Assembly: GCF_000244975.1 (NCBI RefSeq)
Contig: NZ_CM001440.1
Coordinates: forward strand, 1,787,538-1,851,537
DNA: 64,000 nt
Direction of reading: 5' to 3'
DNA from: Saccharomonospora cyanea NA-134
Lineage (GTDB): Bacteria; Actinomycetota; Actinomycetes; Mycobacteriales; Pseudonocardiaceae
Under the pieces are notes generated by a model. It had not been told where the DNA came from. It saw nothing but the letters and a program-made list of their open reading frames with translations, and did not search any database. Positions 18,393-26,759 of the stretch are shown here, piece by piece. The position numbers were made by a program, and so were the translations under genes. The first letter of the stretch is position 1. The number at the start of each line of letters is the position of its first letter.

Positions 18393-19210
18393 GCGCCGGT
18401 CTCGCTTTCAGCGTTCTCGTTCGGTTCCTCGTCCGCCGCGGCGTCCACCACGACGAGGTCACCGACGCGGTCGCGAAGGGCACGCTGGTGTTCGTCCGCG
18501 AGCCCGGAGTCGGTGATCAGCACGTCGGCGGCGTCGATGTCGGCGATGGTGCTGATGCCGAGCACGCCGTACTTGGTGTGGTCGGCCAGCACCACGAACC
18601 TGCGGGAGGCGGCCACGAACGCGCGGTCGGTCTCGGCCTCCATGAGGTTGGGCGTGGTGTAGCCGCTGCGCACGTCCATGCCGTGCACGCCCATGAACAT
18701 GACGTCCAGGTTCACCGAGCGGATCGCGGTCACGGCGAACGGTCCGACCAGCGCCTCCGACGGTGTGCGGATGCCACCCGTGAGCACCACCGTCTGGTCG
18801 GTGCGCGGGCGGCGGGAGAACACGTCGGCGACCTGCACGGAGTTGGTGACCACCGTGATGTCGGGCAGGTCGCGCAGTAGCCGGGCGAACGTCCACGTCG
18901 TGGTCCCCGCGGACACACCCACGGCCATGCCGGGCTCGACCAGCCGGACGGCCGCCGTGGCGATGGCGAGCTTCTCGGCGTTCTCCCGGCTCGACTTCGC
19001 GGCGAAGCCGGGTTCCTCCGTGCTGCGTCCGCCGGGCAGGACGGCTCCGCCGTGCACCTTCTGGAGCTGGCCCTGCTGCGCCAGTACCTCCAGGTCACGG
19101 CGCACGGTCATGTCGGACACGCCGAGCCGCTCGACCAGCGCGCTCACCCGTACGGCGCCGGAGCGGCGGATCTCCTCCAGGATCCGTGACCGGCGTTGGC
19201 TCGCCAACAT
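18389..19210 (-). CDS. DeoR-family transcriptional regulator of the galactose genes
   Basis: 273 aa from ATG 19210, which has GGAAGGA upstream; the frame is open further upstream but that part does not look like protein. The N-terminal winged helix (MLASQRRSRILEEI, VSALVERLGVSDMTVRRDL) is typical of DeoR, and the C-terminal sugar-phosphate sensor shows SAGTTTWTFARLL, VVTNSVQVADV and ADHTKYGVLGI. Such proteins usually repress sugar genes until a phosphorylated sugar binds. Coupled to galK by ATGA, so galactose-1-phosphate or a related metabolite is a plausible inducer (inference). Confidence 0.93.
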   Translation of the reverse strand: MLASQRRSRILEEIRRSGAVRVSALVERLGVSDMTVRRDLEVLAQQGQLQKVHGGAVLPGGRSTEEPGFAAKSSRENAEKLAIATAAVRLVEPGMAVGVSAGTTTWTFARLLRDLPDITVVTNSVQVADVFSRRPRTDQTVVLTGGIRTPSEALVGPFAVTAIRSVNLDVMFMGVHGMDVRSGYTTPNLMEAETDRAFVAASRRFVVLADHTKYGVLGISTIADIDAADVLITDSGLADEHQRALRDRVGDLVVVDAAADEEPNENAESETGA

Positions 19211-19491
19211 GGGACCGTCCTTCCTGCGCTGTTCCGGCTGCCACGCAGTGTGCCGCAGGAACAGGATCGCACATTTTCCCAAGCCTATCGAGCGGGGCGA
19301 TCGACCGCTCCGCGCCGGGTGCTCGTACGCGTCGCAGGTCATCGAGTGTGCTGGGGACCCCTTGTCGTGCCGTGGGTGTGTCGACTTACCGAAAAAACCT
19401 CAATTTCACACACAAACCCACAGGTCTCGGTTCGGTCATGCGTGCCGGAAGCGGGCCCCGCGCTCCGTGCCGCCCCGACGAGGGGGCGGCC

Positions 19492-20022
19492 TCAGTCGCC
19501 GGAATGGTTGTGACCGAGCAGCTTACGCACGATGCCGATGGTCTTCTGCAGGCTCTGTTTGATGTACCTGAGCCGCCGTTCGATCTCCGGCTCCGGTGAC
19601 TCGGGATCGATCCGCTCCAACTGATGGGTGGCGTCACGGAGGTCGTCGAGTATCAGCGTTGTCACCTGGTGTTCGTGAACGGACCCCGAGGAGGTTTCGA
19701 TCAGCTCGGTGAGGAGCACCGCTGTGGCGCGCACACCCGGGTCGTGCACGGGGAGATCGACCAGTGCCTGCCGGCACCGCGCGGTGAACTCCTCGGCCTG
19801 CTCGGTGGCAGGTCCCCCGTGTGCTCTCGGCCGTTGGTCAGGAGTGCCGTCCCGGGCGAGCAGCGCGTTGGTGACCACGATCGAGCCGTACACCGCCGCG
19901 GCGGTCGCCACGCCGACGAGCAGGCCCCACCACCCCTGTTTGGTCGCGGTGACGATCCCGCCTGCGAGTCCGAAGAGACCGGACAGAGCGAGGCCCCACG
20001 GATCAGAAGTGGCTGAAGACAC
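19492..20022 (-). CDS. Two-helix membrane protein, third gene of WD40-KAP/VWA set
   Basis: 176 aa if started at GTG 20022, which overlaps the end of the upstream VWA gene by 20 bases. The same frame is open further upstream only inside that gene. Two hydrophobic helices (about 8-26 and 28-52) form a hairpin; the remaining part is soluble and mostly helical, with HQVTTLILDDLRDATHQLER and a basic, amphipathic end (RRLRYIKQSLQKTIGIVRKL). I recognise no family. The overlap points to co-translation with the VWA protein, so it probably belongs to the same membrane complex. The exact start is uncertain. Confidence 0.7.
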   Translation of the reverse strand: MSSATSDPWGLALSGLFGLAGGIVTATKQGWWGLLVGVATAAAVYGSIVVTNALLARDGTPDQRPRAHGGPATEQAEEFTARCRQALVDLPVHDPGVRATAVLLTELIETSSGSVHEHQVTTLILDDLRDATHQLERIDPESPEPEIERRLRYIKQSLQKTIGIVRKLLGHNHSGD

Positions 20023-21757
20023 TGCGGAACACCTGCGAGATGTCGGAGAGGTTGCTGGGATCGTAGGCTCGCGCCTTCGTCGCGGTGGCGATCGCGTCCA
20101 ACGTCGCGCGGTCGGCGTCACCGCCGTAGGCGATGGTGAAGATGCGCACCGACGTCTTGACGTCCTCCGTGGTGACGGCGTCCAACAGTTCCTGCCGTGA
20201 CACGCCGCCTCGCGCTGTGTCGCGGCCGTCGGTCAACAGCACGATGGCGTTGAAGTGGTTCGGGTCGATCTTTCCCCCCATGGCCTGGTACGCGGCGTGT
20301 GTCGCGTCGTAGAGATTCGTCTCGCCGTCCGCCTCGAGGTCGTCCACGAGCGCCAGGAGTTCCTGGCGCGCCTCCCCGATCGGGCGCAGCTGCTCGCGGA
20401 CCACGTGCTCGGGTGCGGTGGTGAGCGTCCACAACGCGACGTTGATCTCCTCGTCGAGCAAGTCGAGCGCCTGCTTGACGACGGGCTTCAGGAGATCGAG
20501 CTTGGTCGTCGACCCGGGCGCACCAGGGTCGATCGGCTCGTTCATGGAGCCCGACACGTCGAGTAGCAGGAGCACGTTCCCGCGAATGCGTATCCGGTCC
20601 TGCCAGACGTCGAGCATGAGGTCGACGACCTCGGGGCCGGGCAGCCCGACCGCGTCGGTGGTGAGCTGCGGGGTGGTGCCCACGCTGTCAGCCACGTCGC
20701 CACTGGTGCGGCCCTCGCTGTCGCGGAAGCCGTGCTCGATGAACCTGTCCTGCTGTTCTCGTTCGAGGAGGAAGTCACGGAAGTGCTCCGCGACGGCGTG
20801 TTGCTCGTCGCTCACGTGGTCGAGGACGAGGAAGGGGTGGTCGAGCACCACCGTGCTGTCCGCGGGTTGGATGGCCACGAGCGGGTCGTTCGGCCGCCGC
20901 TGCCTTCCCATGTGGGAAGGATTGCCCGTGGGAGCCCCCTGGTTGTAGGCGTAGACCATCTGCTCCTGCATGATCATGGCACTGATGTAGGGTTTTCCGG
21001 TTCCCTTCTGGTCCTCGACGTAGAGGTTGCCGAGGAAGGTCACCGAGTCCTCGGAGTAGTGCACCACCGACGACTCCACGTCGCGCACGAACTCCAGTGT
21101 TTCCGAGTCGGTCAGATGCCCCTCGGTGAGCTGGGCGGGATTGCCCGCGGCGGCGTGATAGGCCGCGATGGTCGCCGCGAGTCCCGAGGAGGACAGCGGG
21201 GGTTTGTCCTTGCCCATGGCGAACAGTCCCCACTCGGGGTGGCCGTGGGCCGTCCAGTCGGGGTTTCTGGCGAGGTTGCGCAGGTCGGACCAACCCAGGT
21301 GCTTGTCCGGCCAGCCGAGCGCGACGGCCATCTTCCTGGGCATGCCGATCACCAGCGGGCTCGTGGTGATGGAGTCGTTCTCACCGGTGAACAGCGTCCG
21401 ATCGCTGCGGAGTTCGGCGAGCCCCGCCCAGAGCGAAGTGCTCGGCAACCACACGTCCGGCCTGGGCATTTTCGCCTGGCTCGCGTCCCACCCTTCCGCG
21501 AGGTGTTGCGCGGCCTCGCCCGAGGTCAGCTTGTTCACCCGCACTTCCGCGCACCGGCCCTCGACGACGTGCTTCTCGCTGTTGTACTCGTCGGCGAGGA
21601 CGGTGACCAGGTCGCCCTTCTCCGTGGACGAGTTGACCCGGAGGGAGACGCAGTCGGAGTAGTCCACGGACGCCGAGGGCACCAGCACCGCACCGATGAC
21701 GCCGATGATGCCCACCAGGGACCCGACCACAAGCGGTACGGTGCGCCCCACGGTCAC
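20003..21757 (-). CDS. Membrane-anchored solute-binding/VWA-domain protein
   Basis: 584 aa from GTG 21757, which has GGGGGAGG five bases upstream (an in-frame GTG at 21790 is possible). An N-terminal membrane helix (VPLVVGSLVGIIGVIGAVLV) anchors an outward-facing protein. Residues about 40-370 resemble a type 2 periplasmic binding fold (LRVNSSTEKGDLVTVLADEY, RPDVWLPSTSLWAGL, SPLVIGMPRKMA). Residues about 390-584 are a von Willebrand A domain with a complete MIDAS: DVSGSMNE near 400, Thr in DGETNLYD and Asp in LLTDGRD. VWA domains bind a partner through a metal ion. It lies 36 bases after the WD40-KAP gene and overlaps the following membrane-protein gene. The partner or ligand is unknown. Confidence 0.88.
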   Translation of the reverse strand: MTVGRTVPLVVGSLVGIIGVIGAVLVPSASVDYSDCVSLRVNSSTEKGDLVTVLADEYNSEKHVVEGRCAEVRVNKLTSGEAAQHLAEGWDASQAKMPRPDVWLPSTSLWAGLAELRSDRTLFTGENDSITTSPLVIGMPRKMAVALGWPDKHLGWSDLRNLARNPDWTAHGHPEWGLFAMGKDKPPLSSSGLAATIAAYHAAAGNPAQLTEGHLTDSETLEFVRDVESSVVHYSEDSVTFLGNLYVEDQKGTGKPYISAMIMQEQMVYAYNQGAPTGNPSHMGRQRRPNDPLVAIQPADSTVVLDHPFLVLDHVSDEQHAVAEHFRDFLLEREQQDRFIEHGFRDSEGRTSGDVADSVGTTPQLTTDAVGLPGPEVVDLMLDVWQDRIRIRGNVLLLLDVSGSMNEPIDPGAPGSTTKLDLLKPVVKQALDLLDEEINVALWTLTTAPEHVVREQLRPIGEARQELLALVDDLEADGETNLYDATHAAYQAMGGKIDPNHFNAIVLLTDGRDTARGGVSRQELLDAVTTEDVKTSVRIFTIAYGGDADRATLDAIATATKARAYDPSNLSDISQVFRSVFSHF

Positions 21758-21793
21758 GGCAACCTCCCCCATGTTCCCGGCCCGGCGCACCGG

Positions 21794-24388
21794 TCACGAT
21801 GTCACCAGATCGTGCGTTTCGAAACCGAATCGCGCGATTGTGCCGACCCAGCGCCGATATGTGTGAAGATCATCGAACATTTCCCCGCGCCATTCAAGGG
21901 GAACGGCCGAGTCGAGATCGTCGGTAGTCAGGATCGCGATGAACGCCTCACGTGCTGCCGCTGGGTCGGACACGAGCAGTCCCAGCAGGTCGAGCACGGC
22001 GCGGTGAGGAAAGGAGTCGAACTCCTCGTCGCGAATACCCACGCGGATCAGCCGGTAGAGATTCACCAGTTTTTTCACCGAACGGGGAGTGGGCAATCGG
22101 GGAGCGATGCGGTGGATGTGGTCGCGTTCCTCATTCCGCAGCTGAAGCCGTCGCGTGCGCAGTTCCCGAACTTCGGAGGGGTCCGTGCGCGGTGAGGGCG
22201 AGGGTGGCGCGGCGCTCTGTTCCGCGCCGGGAACACCGGGAGTGTCGGGGACCGGGTCCGGAACGGGGGTGGCCTGCCGCGGCGGCTCCTCGGCCGCTTC
22301 GTCCGCTTCCGTGGGAATCAGCGCGTCGATCAGCGTGGCGGTGCGGTTTCCCATGGGTCGCAGGGCGTAGACGATCTGGAAGACCTTGTCGAGGTACTCG
22401 GGAGGCAGTCCGGCCTCGTGGAGGCACTTGTGCAGCCACCGAGGGTCCACCGCGACGACCACGACGAACAGCGGCAGCGCGAGCAACAGGTGCACCGCGG
22501 CGAGGACGTCGACGACCTTCTTCGGCTCGCAGCGGTCCAGGTCGTCGATGTAGAGCACGATGCGTTCCAACGGCGGAGGTCCCTGCGACCCCGCGAGCTG
22601 CCACTCGGCCTGCGCGGCCCGCATGTCCCGGTCCAGAGCCCGCAGATCGTCGTGTACGCGGCCCAGCAGGCCGCGGTACGGCTCGTAGCGCCCCTGGCGG
22701 ACCTCGGCCACAAGCCGCCCGAGCCGATGTGCCGCGTCGAGCTGGTTCAGCCGCTCCCGCACGTTGCGGATCTCGGTGTCGAGCTCCTCCCGTCGGGCGG
22801 CGACGGTCCCGCGCACACCCGACGCCAGCGGGGCGAGGGAGAGCCGCACCGTGTCGAGCGCGCTCAGTACCGACGCGAGTCCGGTGATGGCGGCGACGGC
22901 CGCACCCGCGACCGTGATCAGCGTGTCCCGCAGCAGGAACCAGCCCACCAGCACGGCCCCGACGCCGAGCAGGCCGATGATTCCGGAGACGACCGCGGCA
23001 CGGCGGCGCCTGCGCCGGATCTCGGGGTCCACCCCGGACGCCAGCAGCCGTACCGCCCGGGTCAGCGGGGAGCGGTCGGCGTTGTCCCGCACGCTTTCCA
23101 GGCCTCGGAGCCGGGTGCGCAACTCGTCGCGTGCGACGTCCACGTCGTCGATGTCGTCGGCGAGATCGGTGAACAACTGTTCCACCAATCCGACCCAGAG
23201 TTCGTCGTCGTGGTAGTGCCAGGCGTTGAACCGGACCTGCCTGACCGTGGCGGCGAAGGCGCTGCGGCCGGGATTGTTGCGTGACAGGTCGGCCAGCGTG
23301 TCGACGCGGTCGTGCAACTGCCGCAGGAAGCTGGACTTGCCCGATCCCCACGGACCCAGCAGTGCCACGCACAGCGGCGGTTCGGTCGCCCGGTCGGTGA
23401 TCATGGCCGCGAGTGTGCGGACGTCCTCACGGAAACCGAGCAGGTCCCGTGCGCTGGCCTCGTCGCTCGCCGGCGTGGGCCGGGGAGGCGGTGGCGCGGG
23501 CTCGGTGAACCCGGTTCCGGCCACCTGGACGCCCACGAGGTGGTCCCATACCCGGATGGTCTGGTCGTGGCCGACGCTCACGACGTGGTCGGCGTCCGGC
23601 ACCGTGGACAGGGCGAGCACCGGGCCGAGGTGCCCGTTCAACACGACGGGGTCGTGCGGTCGGGTGCGGTCCCAGGCGAGCAACGTGCCGTCGTCGGCGG
23701 CGGCGAAGACATGAGTGTCGCCGCCGAACTCCACAGCGGACACGGCCGCCGTGTGCCCGGGGAACCGCACCAGCTCCGTTCCGGTGTTCGCGCCCAGCAA
23801 CGTCACCTTGCCGTCCGCCGCGCCGGTCAGCAGTTCGCCGTCGCGCAACGCCACCGCCGTGACGGTGCCGGTGCCCACCTGGCGTGTCCGGTCCGCGAGG
23901 AGGTCCACCAGGAACACGCCCGCGTGCTCCACGCCCACCGCCGCTTGGGTGGCCTGCGGGGTGACGGCGACCGCGCGCACCCACGCCGAGGTGGAGAGCA
24001 GCCGCCGGGTGGACTCGTTCTCCACGGTGTGCAGCACCACGTCGCCGTTGGCCAGTCCCGCGACGACCGCGCCCTGCGCGGTGGCGGCGGCACCCGCCGT
24101 GGCGGTGAGGGCCCAGCGGGTTTCCATCCGGCTTCGGCGGCGGGGCCTGCCCGAAGCCGAGGACCATGTGCTCACGTGGCCGCCCTCGTCGCAGGTCACC
24201 ATCGTGTCACCGTGGAGGGCCAGCGCGCGCACCGGTTTCGTGTGGCCGGTGAGCTCGCGGTGCAGCCTGCCCGACAGCAGGTCCCACTCCCGCACCGCCC
24301 GGTCCTCACCACCGGTGAGGACACGTGTCCCGTCCGGCGAGACGGCGACGGCGTGGATCCCACCCTCGTGACCCGCGAAGTGCTCCAT
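21794..24388 (-). CDS. WD40 propeller fused to membrane-inserted KAP-family P-loop NTPase
   Basis: 864 aa from ATG 24388; an in-frame GTG at 24448 lies within a hairpin and is less likely. Residues 1 to about 295 contain WD40-type blades (GHEGGIHAVAVSPDGTRVLT, GHTKPVRALAL, GHTAAVSAVEFGGD, GHLGPVLALS) enough for a whole beta-propeller. A Pro-rich linker leads to Walker A GPWGSGKSS (Lys351). Two membrane helices (about 465-510) sit between Walker A and Walker B YIDDLDRC (Asp615-616), the arrangement that defines KAP NTPases. VVVVAVDPRWLHKCLHE and the late PTPRSVKKLVNLYRLI also fit KAP. KAP proteins include phage-exclusion PifA and eukaryotic membrane scaffold ATPases. The following VWA and membrane-protein genes are probably partners. 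Function unknown. Confidence 0.9.
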   Translation of the reverse strand: MEHFAGHEGGIHAVAVSPDGTRVLTGGEDRAVREWDLLSGRLHRELTGHTKPVRALALHGDTMVTCDEGGHVSTWSSASGRPRRRSRMETRWALTATAGAAATAQGAVVAGLANGDVVLHTVENESTRRLLSTSAWVRAVAVTPQATQAAVGVEHAGVFLVDLLADRTRQVGTGTVTAVALRDGELLTGAADGKVTLLGANTGTELVRFPGHTAAVSAVEFGGDTHVFAAADDGTLLAWDRTRPHDPVVLNGHLGPVLALSTVPDADHVVSVGHDQTIRVWDHLVGVQVAGTGFTEPAPPPPRPTPASDEASARDLLGFREDVRTLAAMITDRATEPPLCVALLGPWGSGKSSFLRQLHDRVDTLADLSRNNPGRSAFAATVRQVRFNAWHYHDDELWVGLVEQLFTDLADDIDDVDVARDELRTRLRGLESVRDNADRSPLTRAVRLLASGVDPEIRRRRRRAAVVSGIIGLLGVGAVLVGWFLLRDTLITVAGAAVAAITGLASVLSALDTVRLSLAPLASGVRGTVAARREELDTEIRNVRERLNQLDAAHRLGRLVAEVRQGRYEPYRGLLGRVHDDLRALDRDMRAAQAEWQLAGSQGPPPLERIVLYIDDLDRCEPKKVVDVLAAVHLLLALPLFVVVVAVDPRWLHKCLHEAGLPPEYLDKVFQIVYALRPMGNRTATLIDALIPTEADEAAEEPPRQATPVPDPVPDTPGVPGAEQSAAPPSPSPRTDPSEVRELRTRRLQLRNEERDHIHRIAPRLPTPRSVKKLVNLYRLIRVGIRDEEFDSFPHRAVLDLLGLLVSDPAAAREAFIAILTTDDLDSAVPLEWRGEMFDDLHTYRRWVGTIARFGFETHDLVTS

Positions 24389-24417
24389 GGTGATCCAGTT
24401 CACCAGATCCGGGTGAC

Positions 24418-24481
24418 AGAGGGGACCGCATGACGCCGGTTCTCGCACCGTGTCCGACGCACCGGCTCATGCGGTCCCTCT
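24418..24481. terminator. Long imperfect hairpin between SGNH hydrolase and WD40-KAP genes
   Basis: The 5' arm (24418-24439, AGAGGGGACCGCATGA...CCGG) and 3' arm (24462-24481, CCGG...TCATGCGGTCCCTCT) pair over about 20 bases with two single-base bulges and a 22-base loop. It begins 17 bases after the SGNH stop and ends before the preferred start of the NTPase gene. Most likely the terminator of the hydrolase gene; an operator role is possible. Confidence 0.55.
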
Positions 24482-24497
24482 GGATGGAACCCGGGTC

Positions 24498-25733
24498 TCA
24501 GCAGATGGTGCGCAGATCGATGGCGGCGGCCATCGCGGCGAATCCCGCGTCGTTCGGGTGCAGGTGGTCCCCGACGTCATAGGCGGGCAGGAACCGCGTC
24601 GGGTGCTCGGGGTCCCGCACGGCGGCGTCGAAATCGACGACGGCGTCGAACTCACCCGAGGTCCTGATCCACTCGTTGACCGCCTGCCGGTCGGCCTCAC
24701 CGGCCTCGGTGTAGTAGCCGGCGCCTTCGAACGGGGTCAGCGTGGCCCCGACCACCGTGAGGCCCGCGTCGTGGGCCCTGGCGATGAACTGCCGGTAGAC
24801 GGCGATGAGCTGCTCCGGCTCCAGCGAACCCCGGCTGTTGCCGATGTCGTTGATGCCCTCCAGCAGCACCACGGAGCGCACGCCGGGCCTGCTCAGCACG
24901 TCCCGGTCGAAACGGGACAGAGCCGAGTCCCCGGCCGTTCCGGCGTCGGTCAGCAGCCGGTTGCCGCTGATCCCGCTGTTGAGCACGCCGCACTCCCTCG
25001 GATCCGGACGTCGCAGCAGCCGGTCGGCGACCTGGTCGGGATAGCGCAGGTTCGCGTCTACTGTGGACACCACGCCGTCGGTGATGGAGTCGCCGAAGAA
25101 CACGACGGATCCCTTGGCGCGTGCCGTGACGTCGACACCGCTGAGGAAGTAACGCGACCTGTCCAGCCTCGTGAACGCCGAACCGGTGTCGGTGGTCGCG
25201 TCGCCCTGGGCGGTGAACGACGTCGAGTAGCCCGCGGAGTGGAAGGTCGCGGGTCCGGTGGGACCGGGCAGATACATGCTGACGACCAGGTCGGAGTCGT
25301 CCCGCACGGTGATGTCGACCGGGTCCGAGACCCAGTCCGCGCCCGCCGGGATGGTCACCGAGGTCTCGCCGCCGAAGGTGACGGGGGTGAGCAGATCGGC
25401 GTCGACGTCCGGGGTGCCCGCAGCGTCGTCCGACCTCGGTGCCACGGTGACCGAGCCGACGGTGAGCGGATCCTCGCCGTAGGCGTTGCTGAGGCGCACG
25501 CGCACGGAGTCACCGCCCACGGAGAGGTGGGCGACCTGGCGCAGCGTGGTGTCGGTGAACCCGTCGGCGGAGGGACCGCTGCCTCCCGGCCCCGTCATGG
25601 CGGCGTGCCAGGTGCCGATCCAGTCGGCGCGGTGCCCGGCGGGCTCGGCCTGGGCGGAGAGGGGGGTGATCAGTGCCAGTGAGGTGAAAGCGCTTACCAA
25701 ACAAGCCGCGATGCGTGATCGCGTTCGTGACAT
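24498..25733 (-). CDS. Secreted SGNH/GDSL-family hydrolase
   Basis: 411 aa from ATG 25733, with AAAGGA 7 bases upstream. A signal peptide (RIAACLVSAFTSLALITPLSAQAEP) directs secretion. After a beta-rich N-terminal segment of about 180 residues, the catalytic domain shows the four SGNH blocks: FFGDSITDG (nucleophile Ser), SGISGNRLL (Gly), GINDIGNS (Asn) and DHLHPND (Asp/His pair near the C-terminus). Enzymes of this type cleave esters of lipids, acetylated polysaccharides or xylan side chains; the substrate here is not predictable. Separated from the downstream NTPase gene by a hairpin, so probably its own transcript. Confidence 0.9.
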   Translation of the reverse strand: MSRTRSRIAACLVSAFTSLALITPLSAQAEPAGHRADWIGTWHAAMTGPGGSGPSADGFTDTTLRQVAHLSVGGDSVRVRLSNAYGEDPLTVGSVTVAPRSDDAAGTPDVDADLLTPVTFGGETSVTIPAGADWVSDPVDITVRDDSDLVVSMYLPGPTGPATFHSAGYSTSFTAQGDATTDTGSAFTRLDRSRYFLSGVDVTARAKGSVVFFGDSITDGVVSTVDANLRYPDQVADRLLRRPDPRECGVLNSGISGNRLLTDAGTAGDSALSRFDRDVLSRPGVRSVVLLEGINDIGNSRGSLEPEQLIAVYRQFIARAHDAGLTVVGATLTPFEGAGYYTEAGEADRQAVNEWIRTSGEFDAVVDFDAAVRDPEHPTRFLPAYDVGDHLHPNDAGFAAMAAAIDLRTIC

Positions 25734-25898
25734 GGAAAGATCCTTTCGTGTCCGGCTGGTTCGCACTGATATGCCGGGCTTTCCATGCCAGCAGGCCGGT
25801 GATCACTGTCACAAGTGATCGACGATCAACGGCCGGTGAGCGGGTCGAGTGGTGCCTCTCCCGCGACGAACGGCCGATCACCGAGGTTCGGACGCGGG

Positions 25899-26750
25899 TC
25901 AGCCGAGGAGCGTGCGCAACTCCTCGACGAGTTCCCGAGCGCGGGCCAGATCCCGCTCGGCAGGCGGGGAACTCCCACTCGGGACGGTGCTCCCCTCTTT
26001 CGGGAGGGTGTCGAGAGTCAACGTCTCCGCCGTCTCGGAGACGTCGATGTCGAACACGACACGGTCGGCGCGGTGCCACGCGGAGAACCATTCGAGCGGC
26101 CGCCCGTGCTGGTCCGCCGTCTCTCCTTCGAGGAGCAGCAACGGTGTGCCCGGGTCGACGTCCAGCGCGGTGGCGAGCCTCTCGTCCGCCGCGACGGCGC
26201 GCACCTGCCGCTGTCCGCTCACCGGACGCAGGCCGTACCGGTGGGTGAGCAGCCGGTGCAGCGACGCGTCGACGAGGTCGTCGGCGCGCAGGCCGGGGAC
26301 CCGGGCGGTGGGCAGCCACGTCCGGACGTAGGAGAGCGGTTCGTCGTCGAGCAGCCGCACCCGCTCCAGCTTCAGGCACGCCGTCGTCCCGAGCGACGCC
26401 CTCGCGGGCGCGGGTGGCGTGGCCTCGGCCAGTTCCAGCACGGTGGTCCTGACGTCGTGGCCACGGCGGGAGAGTTGTTCGAACAGGCCGGTCGCCCGCT
26501 GCACCAGTCTGCGGTACTCGGTGGGCGCGGCCACCACCGTGGGCCTGCCCTGCCGCCGGATCACCAGGCCGTCGGCGGCGAGCCCGGCGACGGCCTGGCG
26601 GACGACACTGCGTCCCACCCCGAAGCGCGAGCAGAGTTCCGCTTCGCTGGGCAGGGTCGACCCGGGTGGCAGGTCGTGTCCCAGGATCTCCTGGCGCAAC
26701 GACTCCGCGACCTGCTGGTGCAGCGGTCGGCCGTCCGTCCGGTCGAGCAT
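25899..26750 (-). CDS. GntR/HutC-family regulator of the sugar acid operon
   Basis: 283 aa. N-terminal winged helix (PLHQQVAESLRQEILGHDLP, TLPSEAELCSRFGVGRSVVR) and a C-terminal UTRA ligand-binding domain (LERVRLLDDEPLSYVRTWLP, PLEWFSAWHRADRVVFDID). It starts 9 bases after the pdxA2 stop and is the last gene of the permease-kinase-dehydrogenase operon, so it very likely autoregulates it in response to a sugar acid or its phosphate. The CTTGT-N4-ACAAG repeat upstream of the operon is a good candidate operator. Confidence 0.93.
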   Translation of the reverse strand: MLDRTDGRPLHQQVAESLRQEILGHDLPPGSTLPSEAELCSRFGVGRSVVRQAVAGLAADGLVIRRQGRPTVVAAPTEYRRLVQRATGLFEQLSRRGHDVRTTVLELAEATPPAPARASLGTTACLKLERVRLLDDEPLSYVRTWLPTARVPGLRADDLVDASLHRLLTHRYGLRPVSGQRQVRAVAADERLATALDVDPGTPLLLLEGETADQHGRPLEWFSAWHRADRVVFDIDVSETAETLTLDTLPKEGSTVPSGSSPPAERDLARARELVEELRTLLG

Positions 26751-26759
26751 GGCGGCAGT

